Translations under genes and position numbers: made by a program
From: Phlebopus portentosus
Taxonomy: Eukaryota > Basidiomycota > Agaricomycetes > Boletales > Boletinellaceae
DNA length: 64,000 nucleotides
Assembly (NCBI GenBank): GCA_037892935.1
Contig: JAYXKI010000001.1
Coordinates: 868,001-932,000 of the forward strand
Reading direction: 5' to 3'
Notes under the pieces: model-generated
What the model saw: only the letters and a program-made list of their open reading frames with translations
What the model was told of the DNA's origin: nothing
The model's database searches: none
Part shown: piece by piece, positions 24,813 to 35,070 of the stretch
Layout: each line of letters starts with the position of its first letter
Numbering within the stretch: position 1 is the first letter of the stretch

Positions 24813-26755
24813 TCTCGTCTCTTCTTGCCACGCCAAATTGAACTCTAATGGTTTACTACTTTTTTAGCGAGGCGATCCGACACCATGTCCCTTGTATCCG
24901 CGTCTCAAGGAACCCGCGAACTTTCACAGGATGTTCTACATCTCTAGGCACGCGAGGGAAGGTGAACTTGCGAAAAGTTCAACGCGGCGACAGCGTCCAC
25001 GAGCCGAATCTGCTTCAGCGATGCTCACGCATTCTGTACTGGCCGAGTTAGCCGGTACTAATGAAGTGACTATTACTGCCGATTGCCAACGCAAAAAGTA
25101 ATGATTCGATTCGGTAGCATTGCAGGCCGGATCGACCCCCGGCCTAAATGCAGATACACATCAAGAAGTCGGCGCGCACCGAGAACCAAGATACCCATAC
25201 ATTATTCGCCTACCCACGACCATCTAGTCTATTTTTGTATATTATGCCCACTTTACTCTTTCTATTGCGCTTGAAACAGCAAAAGAGCGCATTCTTTTCA
25301 AATGCCCAGGTTCGTTTGCGTCTTCTTATCATCCCTTTATTGCTTGTTCGCTCACGATTCGTGTTGGTTTGCCATCTTCAGCGAACAGCTTCTCACAGAA
25401 ATTTATCCAACCTTATCCCATCATCCTTCTGGCGGAGCATTTTGTCTGTTTTACCGGAATACCTGCGCGTGTTGCGAGCGTGTCCTCCGATACGCGCTAA
25501 TAGCACAGTATCGATCGAGGGTGGCGGAATCGATGATCACATTTTCTCGTTGTATTTATTCTTCTAGACCCTTTCCTAGACTCCGTCTGTCTAACGTACT
25601 GACTAGCCCAGATGGCTCACATCTTTGTCCACAATTACAAATAAATGTAATACATGGTTACCTTGGACCCGATTGGCGCTGCTTCCGAGCACCGTACTGA
25701 CCTGGGCTGGAGCGCCGTAGCAGGTTGTCTGGATAGACCTCTCGCCTTGTCCATCTCTGTTGAATCGAATTAAATTTGTATTACAATCCTATCAATCAAG
25801 GAGCGATACGCTAACGCTGACGCTGTTAATGAACGGAGACAACCGTTAACCGTGAACCTGACCATGTCATTTCGTCATTCCGAATCACCGAACTGCACTT
25901 CCGCGTTCGCTTCCGCTCCGAGACTAAGCTATAAGTGCTAAGGGGGAAAGGAGTGACTCCCGGAGATCGGGTCGTTTTCTAGAGTACAATGGCTGGACGA
26001 ATTCAGTAGACCCTTCCCATTCATACGCACTCCTTTACTCCTTATCTCTTTCACGGCGCCGCAGAGTTCGGAAGTGGCTAGCTTGCGGTCATTTGGAGCA
26101 CGACTTTGTAATGCATTACCGGCTATTATGAATGAACTGCAAGGCGGACCGTGTTCCTAGGCAGAGCCATATACAGACCTCAACTAACAGTTCAATTTTT
26201 GTTCAGAAAGACAAGATCTTATATCGAGAAGTTATTCAAGAACGGAACAGAGACAGTTCGCAAGGTGTTTCCGTTCAGCTCTCAGGCGAGAATTTCAGGG
26301 CCGACGAGTGACGAATTTCCAAAGATACTCAGATATAATTCAGTGCATTCGAGGGGCTCCGACAGTCACGAATGGTATCTAGATTGTCGATACTGTATTG
26401 CGTACCAAAGTCAAAGTCAAAGTCTCCACATCACCATCGATCAACTTCTCCGCTTTCTTGAGACCTCTTCACTCTTCCGTTCAGCCAAATTCGGCATGTG
26501 GTAAATAATGTGGCAAAGCGGGAAGCAGGAGCTCGGGAAGGCTGGTAGTATTGATGGATGCTCAGTGCGACCAGGCCGCCAGCGGTGTCTTCGGGAAGCT
26601 AGGCAGAGATGATGTGGCATGCGATACGGCCCGTGAATGGGATTATATATGGGTTTTGAATATAGCGCCGGCGCTGCCGCGAAGGCCAGTTCTTCTGAAG
26701 CCAAGCCGGTCAACAGCATGTGCGTGATCGCGGGAAGGACACGAACGGACGCCTT
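24813..26755. other. Intergenic spacer, nothing recognised
   Basis: Almost 2 kb without a supportable gene. Open frames at 25148-25700 are pyrimidine-driven, and those at 26151-26504 lack splice sites or motifs. The stretch includes the 3' ends of the F-box gene (left) and of the release factor gene (right, minus strand). Confidence 0.5.
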
Positions 26756-28214
26756 CTATGAGGATGAAACACGGAAGTGCCTGAGTCCGGCTTCCATGAA
26801 TCTAGCAAAAGGATTCGTTATCGATTAAGATGAAATTTTATGAGGCGGTAAGTTCTATTGAGCTTACCCGTCCAGGTCACCATCTAGCACTGCATGCACG
26901 CCGCCGGTACCAACTTCATAGCCTGTCCGTACGTCTTTGATAAGTTGGTACGGCTGTAGGGTGTAGGAACGAATTTGAGATCCCCATGTGATTTCAGGGA
27001 GGCTACTGTGCGTTGTAGCTTTCACTTGAGCCCTGAAGGAGATGAAAAGATGAGAAAATCAATGGCTCGGTAAGGAGAGCAGCTACTCACTTCTTGAGCT
27101 GTTCCATGTCATACAATCGCGACTTAAGCAAGGACAATGCAACAACCCTATTTCTAGCTTGACTTCGTTCCTGCTGGCATGCCACAACAATACCAGTCGG
27201 GATATGCGTAATCCGAACTGCGCTCTCCGTCTTATTGACATGCTGTCCTCCTGCGCCCGAGCTGCGCATCGTCTGAATCTTTAGGTCGGCGAAATTGATC
27301 TCCACTAAATCTTTCCCCGCTCCACTCCCTGACGAGGTTCCGCCCTTTTCATCTATGTCATCTTCTTCGCCAAAATAGGGTGAGACCTGGACCGAAGCGA
27401 ACGAAGTGTGTCGTTGTCCGGCTGAGTCAAACGGAGACATTCTCACCAAGCGATGGATGCCCGACTCAAATTGTGCGTACCCATACGCGTACGCACCATC
27501 CACGCGGAGAGTACGAGACTTGATCCCAGCAATTTCTGCAATCGTCTCCTCCGCAACGGATACATCAAAGCCCCGGGATTGCGCCCAGCGTGTGTACATC
27601 CTGGACAGAATACCCGCCCAGTCGCATGCTTCCGTACCACCTGACCCTGCTTTTATTTCTATGTACGCTCCATGCGGATCTGCTGGTGAAGAAAGCAAAA
27701 GGGATTTGGTGAGCTCGTCTGCCCGCTTTCTAAGTGCCTCGAGCTCTGGGAGGAGCTCATCGTAAAGTTGGTCATCTCCGGATTCATTCGCAAGTGATGA
27801 AAGCTCGGACAGAGACTCGAAGCTCGACTGAATCTCTTTCAAGGAAGATGTTTGTTTCTGAAGATGGACTAGCTGCTGTTGTTTGCGAGAGGCGGTGTTG
27901 TAGTCCCTTGTCCATAGTTCTGTGTTCTGCAATTTGTCAAGCCGTATGGAAGATGTGGGTTGGTTCGAGTGAAAGAAGCCTACCTCAAGCTCTTTTGTCA
28001 GTTCTTTTGCCTCCGATTCTGCGGTCTTGAGCTTCTCGCCGTGATTGACGAGAGAGAGCGCGTTGCGGATGTCCGCAAATGCCTCCTGGATGGACTGGAG
28101 CACTTTGCTATTCGAAGTGGAAGCCCATCGAAGTCCCGAAATCGACTTCTTGGAAACACGGGGTAGGCATCTTATAGAGATAGGACGAGCACGCAGGAAT
28201 CTAGCAGAAAGCAT
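26756..28214 (-). CDS. Peptide chain release factor 2-type protein, probably mitochondrial
   Basis: Four exons give 425 residues: 28214-27984, 27926-27091, 27032-26868 and 26801-26756. Both hallmarks are intact: the codon-recognition tripeptide SPF at about residues 241-243 (the RF2 type, not the RF1 PxT) and the catalytic GGQ at about 303-305, in [18 protein letters not shown]. Domain order and the C-terminal [18 protein letters not shown] and DGFMEAGL blocks follow bacterial RF2 closely. The first 35 residues are Arg/Ser-rich without acidic residues, as in a mitochondrial presequence. It should release peptides from ribosomes at UGA or UAA. The 57-nt intron 27983-27927 has no stop and is in frame, but the inserted residues would break the helical domain, and a GTAGGC donor, CTTGAC branch and TGCAG acceptor are present. 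It is divergent from a membrane-protein gene. Confidence 0.9.
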
Positions 28215-28465
28215 GCCACGGCATCAGTAGAAAAAAGTCAACAAAAAACCCGTCGATCCCGTGATTGCCAGAAGAGGGAAAAACGGGAAACGTGATTCAA
28301 CGTCGATCATTCAAGTCCTCAACCTCTCATCGGCGAAGACGTCATAGACACAACTGAATCAGTCCACTGGCTCTTCCGCGTCAGCCAGCCTTCATAAACC
28401 AGACATGTCAGCGGAAAGTATCTCTCATATTTTCTCTTCCCCCGCAGTCTCAGAATTCATTCATC
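28215..28465. promoter_or_regulatory. Divergent promoter, release factor / membrane protein
   Basis: The two start codons are 251 bp apart on opposite strands, so both genes must start within this stretch. A CT-rich strip with TCTTCC repeats at 28428-28465 precedes the plus-strand ATG. Confidence 0.5.
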
Positions 28466-29412
28466 ATGGGGAATGATCTTTCAACCGCACGAATCGTCGC
28501 GCCTGGCGCGTTCGTTGTCAACTTCGCCGCCCAAGTTTATGGGATGGTCTCTTCCCCCAACATGAAGGAAATTGCAGACAAGGTACTAATAGGACGAAAC
28601 TCCATGTCCTCTTGACCACTGAACTAAGATTTAGAACCACTATGCCTTCTCTCCAAACCCACTTTTCATTGGAGCGTTCTTTGCTCCCCAGATGGTTTTG
28701 CAACTCTTCTGGATTAGAAAACTATTCCTCGACGATAATGAGGTAGACCAGGCCCAGCTAGATTACGTTCCCATATATACTCTTGGCAACCTTTGCATCG
28801 GTGCGTATCACTCCCGTTGGTTAAAAACGATGATTTCATTCTGTTACCAATTCGTCTATATCCAGCTGCTTGGATGATTTTCTGGAACAATGAGCAGTTT
28901 ACTGCCTCCCAGATATTCGTTACCGTCAACTCGCTTGCTCAGCTGTATGCAGTGGCGACCCTTCCGGCGTACTCGCCTCAGAATGCGCTTACCCACTGGG
29001 TCGCGAAAACTTCTGCAGGCATTGGGCTTCTCGACTTTGTCGACAACGGAGGCGTAGCTACCGTAAGTCATTCGCATGCCTGAAACTTGTGTTTATTCTG
29101 ATCACTCTGTTCTTATCTTCTTAGAAGTACAGTCCCCCGCCGTCGACGCTTGTCAAAATTCTAACAGCGGGATTCTTCGGGATCGCGGTAAGGATTCAGA
29201 AGTGCTTGTTTGGTCTTCACGAGCCGAGTGTTCTAATCCACCATATTCAGAGCGTTGTTGCTGATCCAATTCTGGGAGGTTGCGTCGTCTACGACCTAGT
29301 TGCGCTGTACGCAGGCCAACAAGGAACCTGGCGATCCACGTTGGGTTGGTTCGCAGCAGGATCCGCTGCTATCGTAGGATTGAGGAACATTGTCCTCGCT
29401 GAGCATGCGTAA
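28466..29412 (+). CDS. Small multi-pass membrane protein, unrecognised
   Basis: Five exons give 234 residues: 28466-28582, 28635-28800, 28866-29062, 29125-29187 and 29251-29412; the frame closes exactly. Several hydrophobic segments suit membrane spans: about residues 45-70 (aromatic, rich in Phe), 85-125 (AWMIFWNN, then a hydrophobic stretch), 165-185, and 200-225 near the C-terminus. Motifs such as YAFSPNPLFIGAFFAPQM and GGCVVYDLVALY look conserved in type, but I cannot name the family. No signal peptide cleavage site is clear. Fungal membrane proteins of unknown function with this size are common. It shares a divergent promoter with the release factor and converges on the coiled-coil gene. 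Confidence 0.75.
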
Positions 29413-29864
29413 TCTCCCTGTTGACCGAAATGATCGCATAATTCATTGAAATTCCGAGACGAATCACACTGATTTTTCGGTCTGCTTATTATCTGCAGTT
29501 AATCCAAATGTCATTTCCTCGCTTCGCAAATACAATTGTCCTTTTGTCTACTGAGTATTGATCTGGCCCAGAACTCCTTCACTTCCGCGGTTTTATAAGC
29601 CACAAAGGTGGGTGAACTGTATGAGTGTCCCATGCAACTTACATAATAAGGATCCTGGGTATTTCATGGCACAATAAGAGATTGTGGCCGGTCACGAATC
29701 ACTCATAGTTTCAGCGTTCCAACGTCAAACAGTTTCATCCTGCCAAAAATGGACAAGTCAAATACATTAACCTTCGATAGCCGTCTGAATGGGGTATCAT
29801 GTATGTATCGTACAAAACAAAGAATCAGTCAAAATTACAGCCGCGATGCATTTTCTCGGTGCAG
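29413..29864. other. Convergent 3' spacer
   Basis: This 452-bp AT-rich stretch lies between two converging genes. It carries both 3' UTRs and no supportable frame. Confidence 0.5.
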
Positions 29865-31205
29865 TCAGATAGGCCCGTAAAGGGCGTCGAACAGTATTCC
29901 GTTGTCGTTGTGTTTCGCTATGTTGACCAAACACTCGCCATATTCCTCCAAATGGGTGTTCGGATAACTTTCGATTGTCTTGTCGACGATGAAACCAATG
30001 AGCAAAGTTTCGTCCCGCATAATTTGGGATCCCTTCTGGAGTACACGGACGATAGGTTCAAGACGGGTTAGCTGGTCGTGCGCTTTCGTCAAATTGTCGT
30101 TTGCTATCCGAATAGAGTCCTCTAGAAGCTGTATCTCTTTGTTCAGTCTACTGATCTTTTCGATATTCGACATCTGACTCCACGCAACCGATGGTAAATC
30201 GCTCGAGTTACTGACGGACAAGCTACGTGATCGCTTCCCGAGTACTGGTTGTGATCTCTCTTGATTTGAAGAGGCGGCGGTCTGGCGTTCTGACTGTTGC
30301 AAAGACCGGAGACGTTCCAGTTCTGCTTTCTTTGCGTCCATCCTGGATTTGGAATCTGATGACAGCGTCGTATTCACCTCTATCAACTTGCGCTGCGACT
30401 CCATCTCATGCTTGAAACTGTCCAAGTGCAAAAAGATTCTCTGACGCAGTCGCTGGGCTTTCTCCTTGTACGAAGCTCCTCTTGGCCAGCTAAGCACCGG
30501 GTCCTTCGCGTATTGTGCCTCGACTTCTATGAGAAAGTATGCATCATCCAGAAGGCCCTTTGTGTCGACCATCCCTTCTGGATCAAGGTGTCTTTGAAGT
30601 AGATCAAGCTGCTGCTTCTTGGCTGCATCCTTCTGCGCGGTAGGTAGATCAGGAAAGAAAGTGCAAATTGCAGCATCGAGGATTCCACGTGAGGCTAAAT
30701 CCGAGACGCGGCCGAGAACAATAGCATCCTTCAAGTTGGTATCCTACATCTCTGTCAGAAGACTTATAACAAGGTTGCACAAGAACCGAGAAGATGAACC
30801 CACGGAGAGAACTGCACGCTCGACAAAATCCGAGCGAGTACAGAGACTCTCAACCTCCGATTTAGATACTTCTCGAAGTTCGCTGACATCTTGTTTCATT
30901 GCAACCACCGTCTCTTGTAACTTCTGCAGTCGTCGGAGCTGTTTGTCAGCTATAATCTGCAGCGCTTGCAGCTGCCCCTCCGCGTTTCCTTTGCATCCGC
31001 AAGTCTTGCATAATGTTGCAGCATTACTGGCGGAAGTCAAGCTGGAAATCTCAAGACGCCACTCATCGATGATCTCGATGGAGCGATGGGCAGCGGCATG
31101 GACCCCTAGGAAAACATGGCAGACCAGTGAGAAGTACGAGGGGAAAGGAAACAAACCTATATGATACTCATTGTCGTCGTCGCTGACTACCGACCGAGTA
31201 GCCAT
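29865..31205 (-). CDS. CxxC / coiled-coil protein, copy A of a tandem pair, unrecognised
   Basis: Three exons give 409 residues: 31205-31157, 31105-30804 and 30743-29865. An acidic start is followed by IDEWRLEI, then a C-K-T-C-G-C-K cysteine cluster at about residues 50-56 that could bind zinc. A long helical region rich in Gln/Leu/Glu (coiled coil) follows, then ILDAAICTFFPDL, and a second coiled coil with an Arg/Ser-rich linker. The family was not recognised. The next gene (31587-32942) is a paralog in the same orientation: exon 1 is 49 nt in both, exon 2 is 302 nt in both, and ICTFFPDL and the DEWR block are shared. This points to a local tandem duplication. A structural or scaffold role is plausible from the coils but not shown. 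Confidence 0.72.
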
Positions 31206-31586
31206 GGTCACGAGCGAAGTGATGATCGGAGACTGAGCCTGTATAATCCGAACGAGACCATAACTATAACTTACACATGTCTCGTCGGCTGGGACCATGT
31301 TTCGAACTCTGATACAAGTTCCGCCCATGGAAATTTCAGAGACTTAAGGGCAGCAATATCACCCCGGAATATTACGAATACCAGTTGTTTCCTAAAGACA
31401 TATGTACAAAAAAAATATCTTGTCAAAGTCAGAAAAGATTGAGCAATTCGGATGTAGGATGTAGAAACGATTCGCCGGCAGTATTCATCACGGCAGTGAC
31501 ATTCAAACATTTTGACCCCGCAACGACCTCAAACTACGGCATGATGTGCAGATGAGTTTCGCACCCAGGTTCGAGTATACGGCCCT

Positions 31587-32942
31587 TTACTGCATGGCAG
31601 AGCTACTTTCCCTAGGCATGTCCTTGAAAAAAATGTTAATCAAGTTAACTATGGTCCCGTCGTCTGTTCTGAGGGCGTAATTGAGCATATTGTCGATATA
31701 CTCCTGTGAATACGTGCGAGGATCCGGCGGGTAATCGAAGACCAGAGTATTGATCACGTTGTCGTCCTCAATAAACTCCCATCCCCTTTTCAGCTTTAAA
31801 ATAAGAGGATTGAGATGGGCCAGCTCGTCGCGCGCCTTCTTCAGTTCGCCTCTGATTGCATGAATACGACTTTCCGCGAGATTTATTTCCTTTTCCGAAT
31901 CCTTGCGTGATCAAGTCATTGATTTTTTGCATATTTAATATGAAGCACCAGGGACACTTCCGGATGAAGCAGTGGTGTGTTTCCCAAGTTGATCGGAGCT
32001 TGGTCCGGGATGGTCGTCTTGTTTGAGAGTGGAAGGCCGAAGTTTTCTTTTCCTCCTTTCTAGCTCAATCTCCAGAAGTGAGATATTCTCTCCTTCTACT
32101 CTCGACCAAATCGTTCTGTAGTTTTGCTTCGCGTTCATACTTGACTAAATGCTCCCGGACTCTTGTTCGTAGTCGCTCGATCACCACTTTAAATGGAATT
32201 TTCGCTCGCTGACGAGATTCATTCTTCTCGGTGGTTTGGCATCCGACATCCTCGATATAGTAGAAGTCTTGTAGAAAACCTTTCATATCAACTAGCCCAT
32301 CAAGGCCGATGTGACTCTGAAGCGATTTAAGCTGCTCCTTCTTTATCTCGTCCTCCCGCACAGCAGAAAGATCGGGAAAGAACGTGCAAATCGTGGCGTC
32401 AAGGATGCAGCGAGTAACGGAGTAAGAAACATGGATGAGAGTAATAGCGTCATCCGAGTCTGCATAAACATCCTATACCGATATTAACAGACATTCCAAA
32501 TCATTAGAAGAGCGACGTATGGATGCTCACACCTAGAACCGCTCTTTCCGCTAGTTTAGTACGAGGACGCATAAGATCGGTGTGTCGCTTGGATCTTTCT
32601 ATGACTTCGCGGATATCTCGTTCCAGCGTGGACGCCTTTTCTTGTAATTGGACCAGTAGCTGGAGTTGCTTGTCGATTAACGATTGCAAGTCCTGCGTCT
32701 GTCTCTTCGCGCCTTCCTTATTTCCGCACGTTGCACACACCGTGCCATTGTCTTCAGCAGACTCGTTGTCGGCAATCTCGACACGCCACTCATCAACAAT
32801 GTCGGCGAAGTCATGAAAAGTGGCACGCAGATCTGTTCAATATGAAAACATCAATCCAAAGTTGCAAATGGTGGTGCAGGAAAACAATCAAACCTGACTG
32901 TTGCTCATCATCACTATCGTTAACTTGCGACCAAGTCGTCAT
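31587..32942 (-). CDS. CxxC / coiled-coil protein, copy B of the tandem pair, possibly decayed
   Basis: Exons 1 and 2 (32942-32894 and 32832-32531) match copy A exactly in length and carry DEWRVEI and C-A-T-C-G cysteines. Exon 3 starts at 32472 with ILDATICTFFPDL. Its frame hits TGA at 32065-32067, whereas homology to copy A continues one frame over, then meets TAA and TGA near 31930, and resumes to a stop at 31587. Two small introns restore a single 380-residue frame: 32099-32060 (40 nt) and 31955-31902 (54 nt). They give exons 32472-32100, 32059-31956 and 31901-31587. Because the removed segments still resemble coding sequence of copy A (ELER, KIN), either the copy is a pseudogene with frameshifts or former exon is now spliced out. 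A TATATAT box at 33006-33012 suggests the promoter is kept. Confidence 0.55.
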
Positions 32943-33005
32943 GGTCGCCGAGGTAGTGGTGTCAAAGGAATAAGTTGAAGCGAACGAGTCAAAAGAGGTG
33001 CCTAA

Positions 33006-33012
33006 TATATAT
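33006..33012 (-). promoter_or_regulatory. TATA-like box of copy B
   Basis: TATATAT lies 64-70 bases upstream of the copy B start codon on the minus strand, a usual distance in fungal genes. Confidence 0.4.
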
Positions 33013-33211
33013 CCGGCCCGGATGGACTGAAACAAAGGTCAAGCCCGGAGCCATAACATAAACGATTGACTCGAATATCTCAAGTCAACAACAGTGACTC
33101 AACGCATAAGAAATATCAGAAAGTGTTTAGACGAAGATGCATGTATGAACATGAAACGTAAATGAATATTTTGAAGTCGAGCGAAGCAACAGTCAACAAA
33201 ATATATCCAAC

Positions 33212-34918
33212 TTAACTGTCTTTGGATTCTGTACTACTAGCTGATTCTTGTGGGTCAAGCCAAGTATCCCACTGCGCAAGACTCTCCTTCACTGTGCTTC
33301 CCATTTTCAACTCAGCAAAATCTTTAACCCCGTATACACCTTGTACAAGAGCTCTCCGGACGTAAGGAACCAGGAGATGTACGAAAATTTTACCTGAGAC
33401 GCGGACGACGCGCTCCTCGTCAGACGACTCCTCTTCCTCATCTAATATCACTTTCGTTCTCACATTTGAAGCGGACGCGCTTTCCACAGAGGTCTGAGCG
33501 TATCTGAGGAAGTTTTCTGATGCACGTGCAAGAGCTTCATCCAGGGTTGATAGGAGTTGCATGAGAAGGGAGGCAGGCGCTAAGAGTCGGAGACTGTTGA
33601 GTGCAGCGAGTATGGCGTTGGTGTATATTGCAAGAGGCGGATACGATGCGAGAACGTGCGGAGGGACATGTAATGGTTCCGGAAGTGATATTTCCTCTGT
33701 TGGGGAGGATGATGCTGTCGCTGTACATAACACTGTAGACGGCTGACGATGGTATTTCAACGCATCTGAGAAAGTAGAACTCAAGGTGTCGGTAGCCGAT
33801 TCGAGAGAATGTGAGAAGCGCGCTTGCACCGCATGTTCAAACAGGGGCGGAAGAAGTGGTCGGAAGTCAAGCCCGGAGCGTGCGAGTGCAGCTCCGCAAT
33901 GCGTAAGTTGTGTAAGGAGTGCGGACAACGACGTTGCATCGCCAATGTGCGAAAGATGTGCGCGAAGGACAGCAAGAAGTGCGCTGACTTGACTGCGTGT
34001 CAGCGCGGAAAGCAGATATCGCAGTTCGTGTATACGATCTGCGGCATCAGGATCCGTCACAGGCACTCGTTCAAGGAAGATGGTCGTATATTGCGTGATC
34101 ACGTCCGACACACCCTCGCGCCAGACGTCGATATACCGGCGGACATATCGAGCGTGGTCAGTTCGGTCCTCTTTAATCCCATCGATCATATTCTTGATGT
34201 TGACAAGCCTACTCGTCAAAAAGACAAGAGCAAGTTCCTTCTCGTCCATTACGTTCATCTTGCGGAGGAAAGAGATGGACTTGAAGAGAGCAGGGAGCTT
34301 CGCGGGTTCGCGCAGGAGTGCAAGGAGCTGAGCAAGCATAAGGCGCATAGCATGAGCAGCTTCGGCGGCGACGTCTTGCACAACTGTAATGTCGGGAAAC
34401 GTTTCCGATAATCGCGCTGCATGCGTAGCAAGGTCCATAGCTTCCTGATAATACGCATTGCGCACGCAAGTATCAATAAACTGGGGGACATCAAGTATGT
34501 CAATCAGCGCGTCGTGTTGCACAAGAACTCTGCGCGCTTTTGTTCGCGCTTCTTGTATTCCTTGAGTTTCTTGTGAGAATTGTCGAGCTTGGGTTTCGAG
34601 CGCGGGTAGAGCGGAAAGCAAGGAAGAGAGAGAAGAAGAGAAAGACGAAAATGTCGAAGATAGCACAGATGAAGTGCGATGCAAAGAAAGAAACGTCGGA
34701 TATTCAGCGTGGCAAAGTGAGGTGAGTGAGTTCGTCAACTGGGACGCCTCCGAGGCGAGCGTTGCTGGTTCATGTAGGATTTCAGGTAGACTGAGGGAAG
34801 TCAAGTGTGAAAGGTATTGCGAGATTTCTGGCGTCGAGAAACGTGTTCGCAATGGTGCCGATGGTCCTTCACCATTGTTGGTAGCGAGAACGTCTGCAAG
34901 AGATTCGAACTCTGACAT
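33212..34918 (-). CDS. COG8: Conserved oligomeric Golgi complex subunit 8 (Dor1 family)
   Basis: A single exon of 569 codons gives 568 residues. The N-terminal part shows the Dor1/COG8 pattern: SLPEILHEPATLA, then a Ser-rich helix, then ILDVPQFIDTCVRNAYYQEAMDLA (about residues 130-155). The latter closely resembles the family core in which the metazoan protein has IPQLMDTCVRNSYYEEAL. Further blocks, SFLRKMNV and SDVITQYTTIFLE, follow in the right order. COG8 belongs to lobe B of the COG tether, which captures vesicles during retrograde traffic within the Golgi. The C-terminus adds an acidic Glu/Asp/Ser stretch at about residue 505. The ATG at 34918 is used because the longer frame upstream begins only with GTG. 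Absence of introns contrasts with its neighbours. It is head-to-head with delta-COP. Confidence 0.9.
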   Translation of the reverse strand: MSEFESLADVLATNNGEGPSAPLRTRFSTPEISQYLSHLTSLSLPEILHEPATLASEASQLTNSLTSLCHAEYPTFLSLHRTSSVLSSTFSSFSSSLSSLLSALPALETQARQFSQETQGIQEARTKARRVLVQHDALIDILDVPQFIDTCVRNAYYQEAMDLATHAARLSETFPDITVVQDVAAEAAHAMRLMLAQLLALLREPAKLPALFKSISFLRKMNVMDEKELALVFLTSRLVNIKNMIDGIKEDRTDHARYVRRYIDVWREGVSDVITQYTTIFLERVPVTDPDAADRIHELRYLLSALTRSQVSALLAVLRAHLSHIGDATSLSALLTQLTHCGAALARSGLDFRPLLPPLFEHAVQARFSHSLESATDTLSSTFSDALKYHRQPSTVLCTATASSSPTEEISLPEPLHVPPHVLASYPPLAIYTNAILAALNSLRLLAPASLLMQLLSTLDEALARASENFLRYAQTSVESASASNVRTKVILDEEEESSDEERVVRVSGKIFVHLLVPYVRRALVQGVYGVKDFAELKMGSTVKESLAQWDTWLDPQESASSTESKDS

Positions 34919-35070
34919 GGACGAGCGGCCGACACCGTCAGCGATGTTGAACGCGTTGGCTGAGATGGACGCGTGCGAAAGATAGCAACGAATTCGCACG
35001 AGCACTTGGACTTGGACTTGACACGTCCAAGTAACACTCAGATCGATCTACTTACACTTGCCGGTTCAAA
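34919..35070. promoter_or_regulatory. Divergent promoter, COG8 / delta-COP
   Basis: 152 bp separate the opposite start codons of two Golgi retrograde-traffic genes. The centre contains CGAATTCG and a repeated TTGGACTTGGACTTGACACG strip. No clear TATA box is seen. Confidence 0.6.

Noticed and set aside
30744..31328. Longer start for copy A at 31328
   Set aside because: It would add about 41 residues before the acidic start shared with copy B; exon 1 length equality (49 nt) supports the ATG at 31205.
33824..34411. Plus-strand frame of 195 codons inside COG8
   Set aside because: Antisense shadow of a conserved COG8 exon; composition is the mirror of the real protein.
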